A stretch of DNA of 64,000 nt from Liopterus haemorrhoidalis (Eukaryota > Arthropoda > Insecta > Coleoptera > Dytiscidae): positions 47,548,739-47,612,738 of the forward strand of contig OZ020613.1 in the NCBI GenBank assembly GCA_963971575.1, read 5' to 3'. Each line of letters begins with the position of its first letter. The stretch's first letter is position 1. Positions 22,511 through 33,074 of this stretch are shown here, one piece after another. The position numbers and the translations under genes are program-made. The notes under the pieces are model-generated. The model was not told where the DNA came from. It made no database searches and saw nothing but the letters and a program-made list of their open reading frames with translations.

Positions 22511-23992
22511 TATATACAGATTGGAGCTTGAGTTTAATTATTTGACATAATCAACTGTCACAGTCAAAATTAACTGTCAAATTACAAACTTTACAATTAC
22601 TGACGCCATTCTTTTAATAAAAAAAAAAAAACTGAACATTTTGCAAAATGTTATACGTTTGTGACGTATGCACTGTGTTACGTTAAACATAAAATTTCTT
22701 ACAAAACTCAACAGACACCAAAACCGTCTGAAAGTGCAGCGAAATGCTGCACTCCCGTTGTCCCTTCCCTTTTGTCCGTCTGTCAGACTTTGCAAACCTA
22801 GAAGACATAGTTGTTTTCTAACTGCTTCTCAAACGTTAGGAGCATTCAAAACAATTAAATTTTACTTTGTATAATAAAAAATTGATGTGAAGTGTGAATT
22901 TTCACATATTACAGGATTTTGTAGGTATTTAATAAGTGTAAGAAGCCAACATAATACCTTCAAAATCAACATATTTTTCATACCATTTAATTTTTTTAAA
23001 CAAAGTTTAAATGATTTGCCAAAAATCCTAGCATTTTTTTCTGTATTAGCTTCATATTCAAGTCTTCATTAGATTAATAAGAAATATATTGATAAAAGGC
23101 ACATATTTGGGTAAAATCGTGTTAAAAAAACGAATTTAAAAAAAAATTACGTTTCGTTCTTTAATTTACGTCCAAAAAATCGACATTTTCGAAAAACTAA
23201 CCTGATCAAAAATTCCATTTGAACTATTCCGGTTCCCATCAATGTTCATTATGGAGATTTTTTTCAGATACTTAGATCAACCACTCTGAGAGATGGGGTG
23301 GGGGAGAAAAGTTTTATAACATATATTTGCAGAAATCCCAAGAAATTATCCCAAGAATATTATTAAATACATAATTGTTTATATTTATTTCGGGATGTGA
23401 TTTTTTGAACTCTCAGTATTTTTCCTATATGTGGGTCAAAGAGTTGTATAAGCAAGGCAAATTTCTATGTTAAACCGTTAATATTACTACCGTACAGACA
23501 GACACATGAGTGGGTTATAAGGGTTTTTTGGTGGTCATATCTACAAAACCCTAAAAACAAATTAAAAAACTTGAAATATATGAATTATTGCAATATCTCG
23601 AGCATATGTTTCGAATTTTACGTTTGAATCAATGAGCTTGTAAATTTTCTTAGTGTATTTTCAGTTTGATATTATGCAATAATAAATACCAAAAATGCAG
23701 ATACCTTCCGCAGTTTTTAATAACATGCGGAGAATATTTAACGTTGAGCTGTAAAAACAACGTAAGCACATAAAATTAGTTTATTTCCACGGCTAACGTT
23801 TTTTCTCTAGCAAATTATGAAGAAGCTACGTGGAAACGTACGTTACTTTCACGTTTTTACGGTTTCACGTGCGTTACTTTATACGTTACGGCGATTTCAC
23901 AAATTATTAAATACTTACGCTAAGTACGTACGTACGTTCTAATATTCACAAATTGTCTGTTAGAGGAAGCAAAATTAAGATATTATACATAC
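22511..23992. other. Gene E 3' side, no further exon found
   Basis: The last exon or exons of gene E should lie here or below, but I could not identify one. About 23100-23560 is a dispersed repeat related in reverse orientation to 37673-38195. About 23790-23945 is rich in ACGT palindromes. Confidence 0.35.
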
Positions 23993-24249
23993 CTTAATAG
24001 AATCATTACTTTCTTCACTTGGGAAACTTTCGTCTTTTAATCGAGACACCAGGGCTTTTAAGCTGCACACTTTATTCCTAAGATACCTATTTTTACTTTG
24101 AAGACGTTTTATCTTCAGTGTTTTCGCTTTATCTACTCGTTTTACCATTTCTATGCATCTTTTAGCTCGATTTGGTGAAGAAAAATCAGTTTGATTTATT
24201 TCCGAAGGGTAACGAGCTTCATAAACAAGTCGGTCTTTTATGTTGGCAT
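23993..24249 (-). CDS. Gene E coiled-coil exon
   Basis: 257 bases, entered in phase 1 after TTTATTTATAG and leaving in phase 0 at TTAAG|GTATGT. Reads DANIKDRLVYEARYPSEI, then SPNRAKRCIEMVKRVDKA, then LKIKRLQSKNRYLRNKV, CSLKALVSRLKDE. The basic, Leu-spaced segment has the form of the coiled coil that follows THAP domains in many THAP proteins, where it usually mediates dimerisation. The stop codon and any later exon were not found. Confidence 0.7.
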
Positions 24250-24741
24250 CTATAAATAAATAAATAATAATATCAAATAAATTAAAATGCACCACTCATA
24301 AGAATAATTTTTTAATACAAATATTTTTCTACAACGCTTAGGAAACTGCTTACCTACGTAACTCATATCAGTTAGGTAATGAACTTCCTAAACATACGTG
24401 GTTTTAAATTTTCATATTTATTTTCTTTTTTTTTTTTAGTAAATTAGCCATCAAAATAATAATATTTATTCAAAAACTTAGATCTCATTAAGAATGACCC
24501 TCTACCTTCTAAAATATATATTTTTTGTTCGAAAAATACATTTATGTACTTATTTATAAGCCTCACTAATTTTGCTATATGCAGATCAGAAAACTGTAGG
24601 TAACTCTCTAGGTTTAGCCTTTTGACCTCAATATCTACCATACAAACATACGACTGACAGACTCATGAGTATGTCAAACCTAAGAAGCCCTAAAAACATT
24701 CATTAATAACATAAGTATCAGTGTATCTAGGCTCTACTGAC
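24250..24741. other. Gene E intron
   Basis: Intron between the coiled-coil and acidic exons. Around 24590-24680 a dispersed repeat (ACTGACAGACTCATGAG) is present. Confidence 0.4.
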
Positions 24742-24885
24742 CTGTGATTGCAACAGCTGCTTCTTCATCTTCAACAGACAGTCCATCTTCGAGTTCACTG
24801 ATGTCTCCAGGTTCAGACTTGAGGTAAATCTCCTCTATATTGGTATTGTCGGGGTATATGTCGTCTTCAACTTCATTTTTTATTT
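24742..24885 (-). CDS. Gene E acidic exon (ZNF exon-2 type cassette)
   Basis: 144 bases, 48 codons, phase 1/1. Acceptor TTTATTGCAG... (AG at 24887-24886), donor ACAG|GTCAGT. Reads EIKNEVEDDIYPDNTNIEEI, then YLKSEPGDISELEDG, then EEAAVAITG. Strongly similar to exon 2 of genes A, B and D. It sits between the THAP exon and the coiled-coil exon of gene E on the same strand, and its phase fits both neighbours. Alternative: a stray exon of a lost ZNF gene. Confidence 0.7.
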
Positions 24886-26947
24886 CTGCAATAAACAGAT
24901 CATAGTCACTAATTATTTATTGTATAAAATAATATTTCTCATGGGATCTAAGTATACTTATATATATAATATATAAGATAAATAAAACACAAAATTGCTA
25001 CGCAAAATATCACTTTATTGTAAAATAATACGACTATAGCTTCGCTATACAATATCATTGTCAAGTGTTCAAAAATAAATGAATGTAGAACAGTCAGTGT
25101 ACTACCCTTATATGCTAACAATTTAGAAAAACCTAATGGTTTTAAAACCATTACAATTTGTAAACAAGGGCTATAAACTAAATCTTCTTCAATCTTTAGA
25201 AAGATTGTGAAACATCTGAGGCAGGGCGCACCGGTCCTCAATAAGCAACAAGATTTAGTTTATTCGCCTATCTTCCAGGTATTTGTTAATTTGGTTTTTC
25301 TAAATTGTTAGCATATATTTTGGAGCCTCAAACGGATTTTGAAACAGACAAATAGGAACAATGTAAATGAAACGTTTCATAATAACTGCACCTTGTCTAT
25401 TTTATCTTACGGAGCAGAAGAACGGTGAGCCCAAAGGAAGGCTGAAAGATCTCTACTAAATTTAAAAAGGATAGAAAAAAATTCGAATATGGAAATTAGA
25501 CTAAGATCAGGCGTCCAAAACATAAAAATTTTGTAAAAGATGCAGATGTAAAGTGTGAATTTTCACACATTTCAGGATTTTATAAGTTCTAGCAAGTGAC
25601 AAGAAATTGTGGATACATATTAAAAATCGCCAAATTCAATAATGATTTCATTAATAAACTTAATAATGGTAGCAAGAGTACGTAACAAAGAGTTGCGCGC
25701 GCATAGATTCAGTTACACAGTTGTCCAGTCAACTAAATAAGTACTGTTAGACATGATTCAAACAGAAAAAGAGTATACGAACGTTACAAAACAAGATAAC
25801 GCCAGTAGCGGATACAAATACATTATTTTTAAACCAAATGGGACAAAATATTATTAAATCAAATAACAATTTTTATTGAATTAGTTAGGGAAAAATTTAA
25901 AAGCTACACATTAAAATATAAATGAAAAAAATATAAATAAAATGCTGTTTAATATAAATGTGTCAGTTATAAATGATAGAAGGCAAATTAAAAAATTTCC
26001 TACTTACATCTTTCACTATTAAGTAATTCGTATTAAAAAATACGATTATAGATAAAAATATGTATTCTAATAAAATAGATATCTTATATAAACACGTTGA
26101 AAGCTCATAACTCATACAAGACTGCTACGGCTATGAATGACCGTGAGTAACAAACCTAACACCCCTGTTATAAGTAAATTAGACCCGTCCAGACGAAAAA
26201 TGGTTTCTCCACACCTTTATTGGTGTACCCATCTCTGTTTAAATGATGTCTAGCAGGGTGTTGCAAAAATTACAATAACTTTCGAAGAATAATGCGATCA
26301 ATAATTCTTGTTGAACTATTCCTCCAGCGCCGTGAACTTGAACTCGTAATTATGCTCTTGGGTAGAAAAAAGTTCGGAACCATTGATTTAGATCGATTAA
26401 TATGAAAATTAAAATCTGTATTGATGAAGGCGATGGTCACATATCCCATGTTGCTTAGTTTATAAGTTTAATATTTTATTTATTTAGGGTTGTTTATTTG
26501 TGTTTGTGTCCATTTTTACATGCTATTTTATATATGACAAATAAAAATAATAAATTAACAAATAAATAAATAAACAAGATTTATTTTTAAGAAAAACTAA
26601 CTGATTAAAGCAACATTGAAATTACTTCATTAGTTCTGTAGTGTAAGTAGTTCTAATATTTATTCAAAAACATAGGTGAGTTTTGCCCGGCCTACTCTGA
26701 TGATTTTTTTTAAATCACACGTTATATTAGTGTGAACAAAGTTAATGCTCATGTAATTCAAACTAAAGAATAAACACAACATTTGGGATAGATAAGATTA
26801 GGATAGGTTAGGTTATCGTGACGTAAAATATGTAAAAAAAAATGTTAAGCCCAGTTAAGTCTGACATAAAAAATATGTATCTTGAAGGAAGTCCATGCCC
26901 AGAGAGGGTAGAGATAGGCTACTTTTAGTATTATATTAAAAACTTAC
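24886..26947. other. Gene E intron 2
   Basis: Mostly AT-rich intron. Contains an inverted repeat at 25112-25318 and a repeat block near 25540-25590 similar to 22880-22920. The minus open frame 25241-24948 is hydrophobic and low in information and is not called. Confidence 0.4.
25112..25318. repeat. Short inverted-repeat element
   Basis: TATGCTAACAATTTAGAAAA near 25116 pairs with TTTTCTAAATTGTTAGCATA near 25297, about 200 bases apart. MITE-like; class unknown. Confidence 0.6.
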
Positions 26948-27333
26948 CAATATTATCTGTGGGTAATACATCAAGACAAGATATTGCAGGGGATGGCTCA
27001 ATCGGTTCATAGGAAACAAATGTATTGACTGATTCATTTGAGAGCAATATATTGATCGGTTCATGTGTTGGTTCATTTGAAGTAGATGTTTTCACGGGTT
27101 TTGAGAAGTCCATTTGGGAAATAGCTTGAATTATTTTCTTAGCTCTCTTTGTTCTTGGCACCGCTGTTGATTTTAATCTTGCCATACTTCCTAATTGTTT
27201 CCAGTTGGGTTCTGCGTAGTCTTCAGATTTGAAATGAAATGAACATATACGAACATTTTTCACTTCATCAACCAGTTTATTTAAGCCACATGCATCAAAC
27301 CACATGGCACGCAGATCTTCAGCCTTTGGAAAC
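26948..27333 (-). CDS. Gene E exon 2: THAP domain C-terminal part
   Basis: 386 bases. Acceptor CTTTTAG|GTTTCC, donor ATTG|GTAAGT (phase 1). With exon 1 it completes one THAP domain: FPKAEDLRAMWFDACGL, then VRICSFHFKSEDY, then SMARLKSTAVPRTK. The W, the C-x2-H (CSFH) and the AVP motif are all present, so the zinc-binding C2CH module is intact. THAP domains bind DNA in a zinc-dependent way and are found in nuclear regulators and in P-element transposases. The rest of the exon is a Ser/Thr/Pro/Glu-rich linker ending PTDNIG. The distal start at 27434 is intron read-through and was rejected. Confidence 0.85.
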
Positions 27334-27449
27334 CTAAAAGTATTAAATATATATATACATTGGCACAACCAGGGGGTGGCCCGGGGGCTCAGGAAAGAAG
27401 AAAATAAAAACGCACTAGAAAATTTTATTACCACCGTCCTAGGTAAATA

Positions 27450-28985
27450 CAGCCTTGGACAAATGGATGGAGCATCCTACGTTTTATTGAATTTTAGGAT
27501 TATTACTGGAAAACGGTAAATAAAATCATACATACAGCTTTTAATGACAACTTTAATCAAAATTATTAATATTTTGTGATACCTCCTCGTGCTATAATTA
27601 CCGCACGTACCCTTTTAGTCATACTGTCCACAAGTTTTTTACGTACATCGGATTTTACATTGAGCCATTCGTCCATAATAATTTTCTTCAATTCTTCTTT
27701 TGAATTGCATTTGGAAAGAGACACCTTGTTTATCAGAATCGACCATAAATTTTCAATTTGCGATAAATCTGGTGACTGGGGGCCATGCCAAAAGTGGCAC
27801 ATTGTTTTTGGGAAACCATTAATTTGTTGTTTTGGCTTTGTGACGGGGCATTATTTTGTTGAAAAACATATTCTGGACTGTCTTCATCAAATAATTTTAA
27901 TATTGATGACTCCAAAACTTCATTAAGCATGGTAATATAACGAGCACAAAAAGATTGCGCCTAAGCCACTGGCGGACATGCAACCCCAGATCATGATGCT
28001 GTCAGGAAGAAAAGCTTCACCCGGCTTACGTCTTACAAAAATGGCTCCAGGTTATCCAAAAAGCTTATCCACAAAAGAAAAATACAAACCTTAATTTCGT
28101 AGATGTATAGTAAATTAAATTTTATATTGTTGGTGCAATAATTGCTTAGAAATTAATTTTTCTGTTAAATTCGTAAGTACATTACAATGCTTACTTTTAT
28201 ATTGGACTCATCAGATGATTTTCATCAGGTGTCCAATTTAAATGTCTTTTGGCCCACTCAAGGCGAAGTTGTTTGTGTCGCTCAGTCAACAGTAGTTTTC
28301 GGCGAGCTCTTTTTCCAAGCAAACTAGATTTCATTAGACGTCTTCTAATTGTTCTAGAAGAAACTTTAACTTCTCTATGCTCCCATAGATCACCAGCCAG
28401 CTCTTTTGACTATATTGAGCGTTTACGAAGAACACTTCTCTGTATAAAACGATTATCTCTGGAAGTGGTTGCACGGTTTCTTCCGGTTTTTAGTCTGTTT
28501 TCATAAGTATCAGTCTCTTGGAACATTTTGATGGTAATTTGACGGATTTTCTTGAAGACTCATTTTTTTTTTTAATTTTCACCTGCCACTGTCCTTGTGA
28601 ATAAAGCAATACAATTTGAATCCTTTCTCTCACAGTGAGTTTATGTTTTTTGACCATAATAAGATTAAAAATATTCACTTGAACTCAATAGAACATGAAA
28701 AAGACAGTGTTCACTTTAAACGCATGTGTAATAATGATCCAAGCCCTAAGTAGTTGTTTATTTTTATGTAAACAAAACGTAATATACCTGAGCTTATATT
28801 TATTTCTATATAAAGATTTATCATGACTCTGTTTACATTTTGGATTATCTGTTTAGACGTACGTCTTTTAGAATGTGTTAATGATATTTTAAAAACATTT
28901 TGTCAAATATATACAAGTAACAATGTACATAAATTTAGATATTATATTTTAACTGCATGGGTGCTTCATACATTTGTCCAAGGCT
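27450..28985 (-). mobile_element. Tc1-like transposon, decayed
   Basis: Ends CAGCCTTGGACAAATGGATG (27450) and the complement of TAGCCTTGGACAAATG at 28985; the outermost base of the right end is mutated. Minus-strand remains: N-terminal MVKKHKLTVRERIQIVLLYS near 28657, middle pieces around 28300-27960, and C-terminal SPDLSQIENLWSILINK to RGGITKY at about 27780-27566, with many frame breaks. Lies in gene E intron 1. Confidence 0.85.
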
Positions 28986-29008
28986 ATATATATATATATA
29001 TATATATA
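28986..29008. repeat. TA tract between two Tc1 elements
   Basis: Pure TA repeat exactly separating the two Tc1-like elements. TA is the target of this superfamily. Confidence 0.9.
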
Positions 29009-30564
29009 CAGTATTGGCCATAAAGATTGTAACTTTTAACATCTTTCAATTTTTCAAATTTTAATAATAATATTGGAAAATAAATACTCATAGTTCTATA
29101 ATTTAATCATATTTTGTTTGTTACATCAATCAATAATCAAATAATCTGACTTACACATTGATAATAAATTATTTCTTCATTTTTGCTTGGACAAAAATAT
29201 TGCAACTACTTGAATTTTCTTGTTATATGCAGGTTTTATCCATAAATAATATCTAGTGCACAAGTAATATTTCAGTTTACATTTGCCAATCATGGGTCGT
29301 AGTAAAACTGTTTCAAGTGAAATTAGAAACTTAATAATTTCTGGTTTTAAAGACGGGCTGCTGCAAAATCTGATTTCACAAAATTTAAATGTTCATAAAT
29401 CTACTGTGTCGCGAATTATAAAACGATTTCGAGAAGAAGGTACGTTTGAAGTTTCAAAAATCCCAGGACGGCCACGAAAAACTACAAAACGAACTGATAA
29501 AAAAATTATTTATTTATCTACCAGTAACCCCTTTCTGTCATCAGAGAAAATTTTGCGCCTTTTGCCACAAATGGATCAAGAAAACATCTCAACAAGAACT
29601 ATTCGCAGAAGATTAGTTAGTGAGGGTCTTTTTAGTCGTCGTCCTGTTAAAAAACCACTTCTATCCGAAAAGAATGTGAAGGCCCGATTAGAATTTGCTA
29701 AAAATCATATTGACTGGACTGTGGATCAATGGAAAAAACTTATTTTTAGTGATGAATCTAAGTTCAATTTGTTTAAACGTGGTGGTGTAAGTTACGTTAG
29801 GAGGCCTGCTAATAAAAGATTAGTTCTAAAATACACCTTGCCAACAGTTAAACAAGGCCGTCCTATGGGGCTGTTTCTCGAGATATGGTATGGGTCCTCT
29901 ATACCACATTGAAAGAATAATGGATCGATTTAAATATAAAGACATCCTTCAGAATGTTATGGAACCTTATTCTGATGAGTTCATGCCTTTAAAACATATT
30001 TTTCAGCATGATAATGACCCAAAACATTCTTCGAAGTCGGTCAAAAAATGGTTCGAGGATTCAAAAATTAACGTAATGACTTGGCCGTCACAGTCACCCT
30101 ATTTAAATCCAATAGAAAACCTTTGGGAGATTGTCGACAGAAAGATTAGAAACAAAACGCATTCAAATATTGAAGCTTTGTTTATAGCTTTGCAGGGTGC
30201 CTGGTCTAATATTGATAATGAAATGATCACGAAATTATTAGAATCAATGCCGAAAAGATGTCGGGAAGTTATAAATACTGGTGGTTACTATACAAAATAT
30301 TAAAAATGATCTGTTAATAATAATTCATTTTCTTAATTAATAAAAAAAAAGATTTTTTAAGAGTAGTTGCTATCTTTATGTCCAGGTAAAAATATTAAAT
30401 ACTATAAAAAAGAATAGAATTAGCTATTAAAATTAAATATTTTACTATAATATATGTAGAGGATTGTTAAAGGTAAGAATTACATTTTTTTAATTTTAAA
30501 AATATTGAATAGAATAAAAATAAAAGAGGATTATCAAAAGTTGCTATCTTTATGGCCAATACTG
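29009..30564 (+). mobile_element. Tc1-like DD34E transposon with IR/DR-type ends
   Basis: Outer ends CAGTATTGGCCATAAAGAT at 29009 and the complement at 30564, both next to TA. A second, inner, diverged pair (TTGGACAAAAATATTGCAAC near 29187, GTTGCTATCTTTATGTCCAG near 30367) lies about 180 bases in, giving the two-direct-repeat-per-end layout known from Sleeping Beauty and Minos. The transposase at 29292-30303 has a single frameshift. Lies in gene E intron 1. Confidence 0.88.
29292..30303 (+). pseudogene. Tc1-like transposase, one frameshift
   Basis: Frame from ATG 29292 (MGRSKTVSSEIRNLIISG) gives paired helix-turn-helix regions (NLNVHKSTVSRIIKRF; GRPRKTTKRT) and the first catalytic Asp in LIFSDESKFNLF. 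A frameshift near 29880-29895 moves to a second frame carrying the second Asp (QHDNDPKHSS) and the Glu (LNPIENLWE), ending GGYYTKY at 30303. Spacing between the last two acidic residues is 34. Only one visible lesion, so the copy is fairly young. Confidence 0.9.
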
Positions 30565-30583
30565 TATATATATATATATCTCA

Positions 30584-30619
<36 letters not shown>
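30565..30619. repeat. TA microsatellite
   Basis: TA repeat with a CTCATC interruption, continuing the tract that received the Tc1 insertion. Confidence 0.85.
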
Positions 30620-30623
<4 letters not shown>

Positions 30624-30736
30624 ACAGTGTCCTCAGTTCTTACCTAGCCGTTTCAAGCATCTTTTAATATCTCATCTCTATATATATATATATAAGATGC
30701 TTGAAACGGCTAGGTAAGAACTGAGGACACTTTCCT
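30620..30736. repeat. Near-perfect palindrome (foldback MITE)
   Basis: Left arm 30620-30664 (TAGGACAGTGTCCTCAGTTC...) and right arm 30692-30736 (...GAACTGAGGACACTTTCCTA) are complementary over about 44 bases with one or two mismatches. They are separated by a short TA-rich loop. It could form a long hairpin. Sits about 240 bases downstream, on the minus strand, of gene E exon 1. Confidence 0.9.
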
Positions 30737-30978
30737 AGTACCTTAACTGCCAAAAACTATAACCTCTCAATACAACTGCCAACTTCGGGTACCACAGTAA
30801 CTAAGAACTCATGTCCAACAAATACCTTTTTAAATTGTGCTTGGTACATATTAACCAATTAATGCCACTATTTATTAAATGTAACTGTTTCCTTTTAACT
30901 GCATATCTACCAGTGTTAAATATATTAAATTAAATATGTAGATAAAAAAATGCTCTAATATATATATCATTTACTTAC

Positions 30979-31037
30979 TGATGCATGGTAAGTCCTGGTT
31001 TCTCTTTTCTTGTGCACAAAAGACATTCTCTACCCAT
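30979..31037 (-). CDS. Gene E exon 1: THAP domain N-terminus
   Basis: 59 bases from ATG 31037 to donor CATCA|GTAAGT. Reads MGRECLLCTRKEKPGLTMH plus two bases of the next codon, which with exon 2 gives H-Q-F-P. The CLLC pair at residues 5-8 is the first half of the THAP zinc site. Frame and splice signals fit exon 2 exactly. Full model of gene E: 31037-30979, 27333-26948, 24885-24742, 24249-23993, then unknown; 282 codons so far. Confidence 0.8.
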
Positions 31038-31363
31038 TTTCTTAGGTTTCCTCCACAATATTGTAATGAATGTTTACACTGCAAACTAAAGAGCTATATT
31101 AAAGTACTGTTGGTGTCTCTTTGATGCCTCTCGAATATATCCACTGTCACTGGTCGTAATAGACGCACGTGCATATCTCAAAAAGTGAGTTTATATTTCT
31201 ATCGCAGTTTGGCGTGGTGATTGAAAAGTCTTCTAGAATAAGAGCTGAACGTCACGTACTGTAATCCGCACGGTCTGCTACATACTGAGATTAATACAAC
31301 CAGCTGGTTACAGCAAGAGTAATTTTGCTTATTTGAAAATTAGAAAAAAAAAAAAAATTTAGA
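31038..31363. promoter_or_regulatory. Divergent promoter region between THAP gene E and ZNF gene D
   Basis: 326 bases separate the two start codons. Visible: CACGTG near 31170, GTCACGTAC near 31252 and CCGCACGG at 31266. No TATA box stands out. A shared bidirectional promoter is inferred from distance alone. Confidence 0.5.
31266..31273 (+). promoter_or_regulatory. CCGCACGG motif upstream of gene D
   Basis: In the context GTAATCCGCACGGTCTG, about 98 bases upstream of the gene D ATG; gene B shares the wider GTAATCCGCACGG (59365-59377 reversed). Confidence 0.5.
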
Positions 31364-31481
31364 AATGAATATGAATATTCCAAGGGACAGTGATATTCTC
31401 AAAGAAGAGATTATTAGGACTGGAAATACTGATGAACATGAAGTGCAGCCTGAAAGAGAGCACACGGCTAAATGGGAGAAT
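31364..31481 (+). CDS. Gene D exon 1 (start exon, acidic)
   Basis: 118 bases, the same length as gene A exon 1; donor AATG|GTAATG, phase 1. Reads MNMNIPRDSDILKEEIIRTG then TDEHEVQPEREHTAKWENG. The TDEHE block and the KWxNG end match gene A exon 1. Confidence 0.82.
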
Positions 31482-31842
31482 GGTAATGAAAAATTTTACA
31501 ACTAGCTCATACTTACGATGAACAGACGTCCAGTTATTCCGAGATCGTACCAGTTTTGAGATCGTACAAGTTCAATTGATAGTACGAAGTATGAAAAATT
31601 TTCTAGAAGATAACTTGATCTAAAAACCAAATATCAGGTTAGGTTTAATTTGTGAATTATTTGTAATAGAAGAATCCAAAAGGTTGGAATTAGGCTAAAA
31701 AAGTTTTCTGAATTAAACACATTTATCAATGTTCTAGAAAATTTTGCATACGTTGTACTGTCAATGGTAACTTAACCCAGAAAATTTTTGTCCCGGTTTT
31801 TAAACATTTGCCAAGAATACATTATTTTTTTCCTGGTAAGTA

Positions 31843-32611
31843 TCAGGTCGTCAAGGATGAAATATCTAGTTAATAATATTGCCAACTTTAACAGCTTATT
31901 ATTTGACATTGGCATAATATTTTACCGTTTTGTTTTTTTTTTTTTTTTGTTGGAAAGTTACACATCTCGCTTGTTTAAAGAAATCATTGTGTGCTCTAAA
32001 AAATATAATAATAATGATAATATCAAAAACTTTTTAAAAATTAATTTTGTTGAGAATGGAACGGTCGGAAGTTCGCACTATTATGAAGTATGAGTTCTTA
32101 CGTGGAACGTGATAGTGTATTTGGCTCTAGTATTACTACATAGCAGACAATATCAAATTGGTTCGCTAAATTTCGTACAGATAACTTAAAAAAAACAGGC
32201 TAGATTGGTCAACAGATTGACTCCTATCTTATTGCATGATAACGCTAAACCACACACTGTACAAATGACTGTGGCAAAACTACAGGAATTGGAGTTAGAA
32301 CTTCTACATCATCCTCCATACTCACCAGACCTAGCCCCCACTGACTACCACTTCTTCCGCAATTTGGATAACTTTTTAATAGGAAAACAGTTTAATTCCG
32401 ACAATGCTGTAAAACTGGCCTTCCAGGAATTCATTGACTCTCGTCCGCCAGGGTTTTATACCACTGCCCTGAACAACCTGCCGCTTAAATGGCAAAAGTG
32501 TATAAACAATATGGGTGCATACCCATTTGATGAATAAAATAATTCCTTATATTTATAATTTATCAACCAACTTTGCCTTTTTTTCTACAAATTTCATCCT
32601 TGATGACCTAA
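31843..32611 (+). mobile_element. Mariner element, internal deletion
   Basis: Ends TCAGGTCGTCAAGGATGAAA and TTTCATCCTTGATGACCTAA with TA on each side. The intact C-terminal frame 32205-32537 reads ILLHDNAKPHTVQMTVAKLQ, HHPPYSPDLAPTDYHFFRNL, ending NNMGAYPFDE, so the second Asp (HDN) and third Asp (SPDLAP) remain. The region with the first Asp is deleted. Sister of 18147-18994. In gene D intron 1. Confidence 0.9.
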
Positions 32612-32939
32612 TAACAAATTGGAACCTACTGCCACTGTGCGCGTATTATATAAATAGAGGTTTTTAATATGTTATTATGCCCATTTATTTTCTTAAATAA
32701 AATGCCAAAACGCAAATGTGTGCACAAATCTGATTTTTTTTCTCTGCCCCATTGAAGTTTGTTGAAATCTGGTCCTTTTTATCATATTTAGTACTATTAA
32801 TTAATGTTTTGCTGTAACAATTTATTTCAGGCGAATTTCAGAAATGTTTGTTAAGCGAAAATCCTTAATTATATATTTTGTACTATATGCAATTAGTTTA
32901 CATTTACCTATGATCATAGCATGAATATGTTTATTTTAG

Positions 32940-33074
32940 GAATCAAAGATGAAGATGCAGACGACATATACGATGATAATATAAACATAGAAAAGATTTA
33001 CATAAAATCAGAACCTGTGGATACCAGTGGATGTGAAGAAGACGAATTGAATAGTGAATACGACTCAAACACTG
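32940..33074 (+). CDS. Gene D exon 2 (acidic cassette)
   Basis: 135 bases, 45 codons, phase 1/1. Acceptor TTTATTTTAG, donor ACTG|GTCAGT. Reads GIKDEDADDIYDDNINIEKI then YIKSEPVDTSGCEEDELN. Homologous to exon 2 of genes A, B and E; K-x-E motifs IKDE and IKSE. Confidence 0.85.

Noticed and set aside
22668..22874. Coding exon of gene E downstream of the coiled coil
   Set aside because: No frame with THAP-protein-like sequence, no paired splice signals in the right phase.
25538..25590. A further acidic exon (reads DVKCEFSH) on the plus strand, with a second copy near 22880
   Set aside because: No donor GT follows, and the two copies belong to a dispersed repeat.
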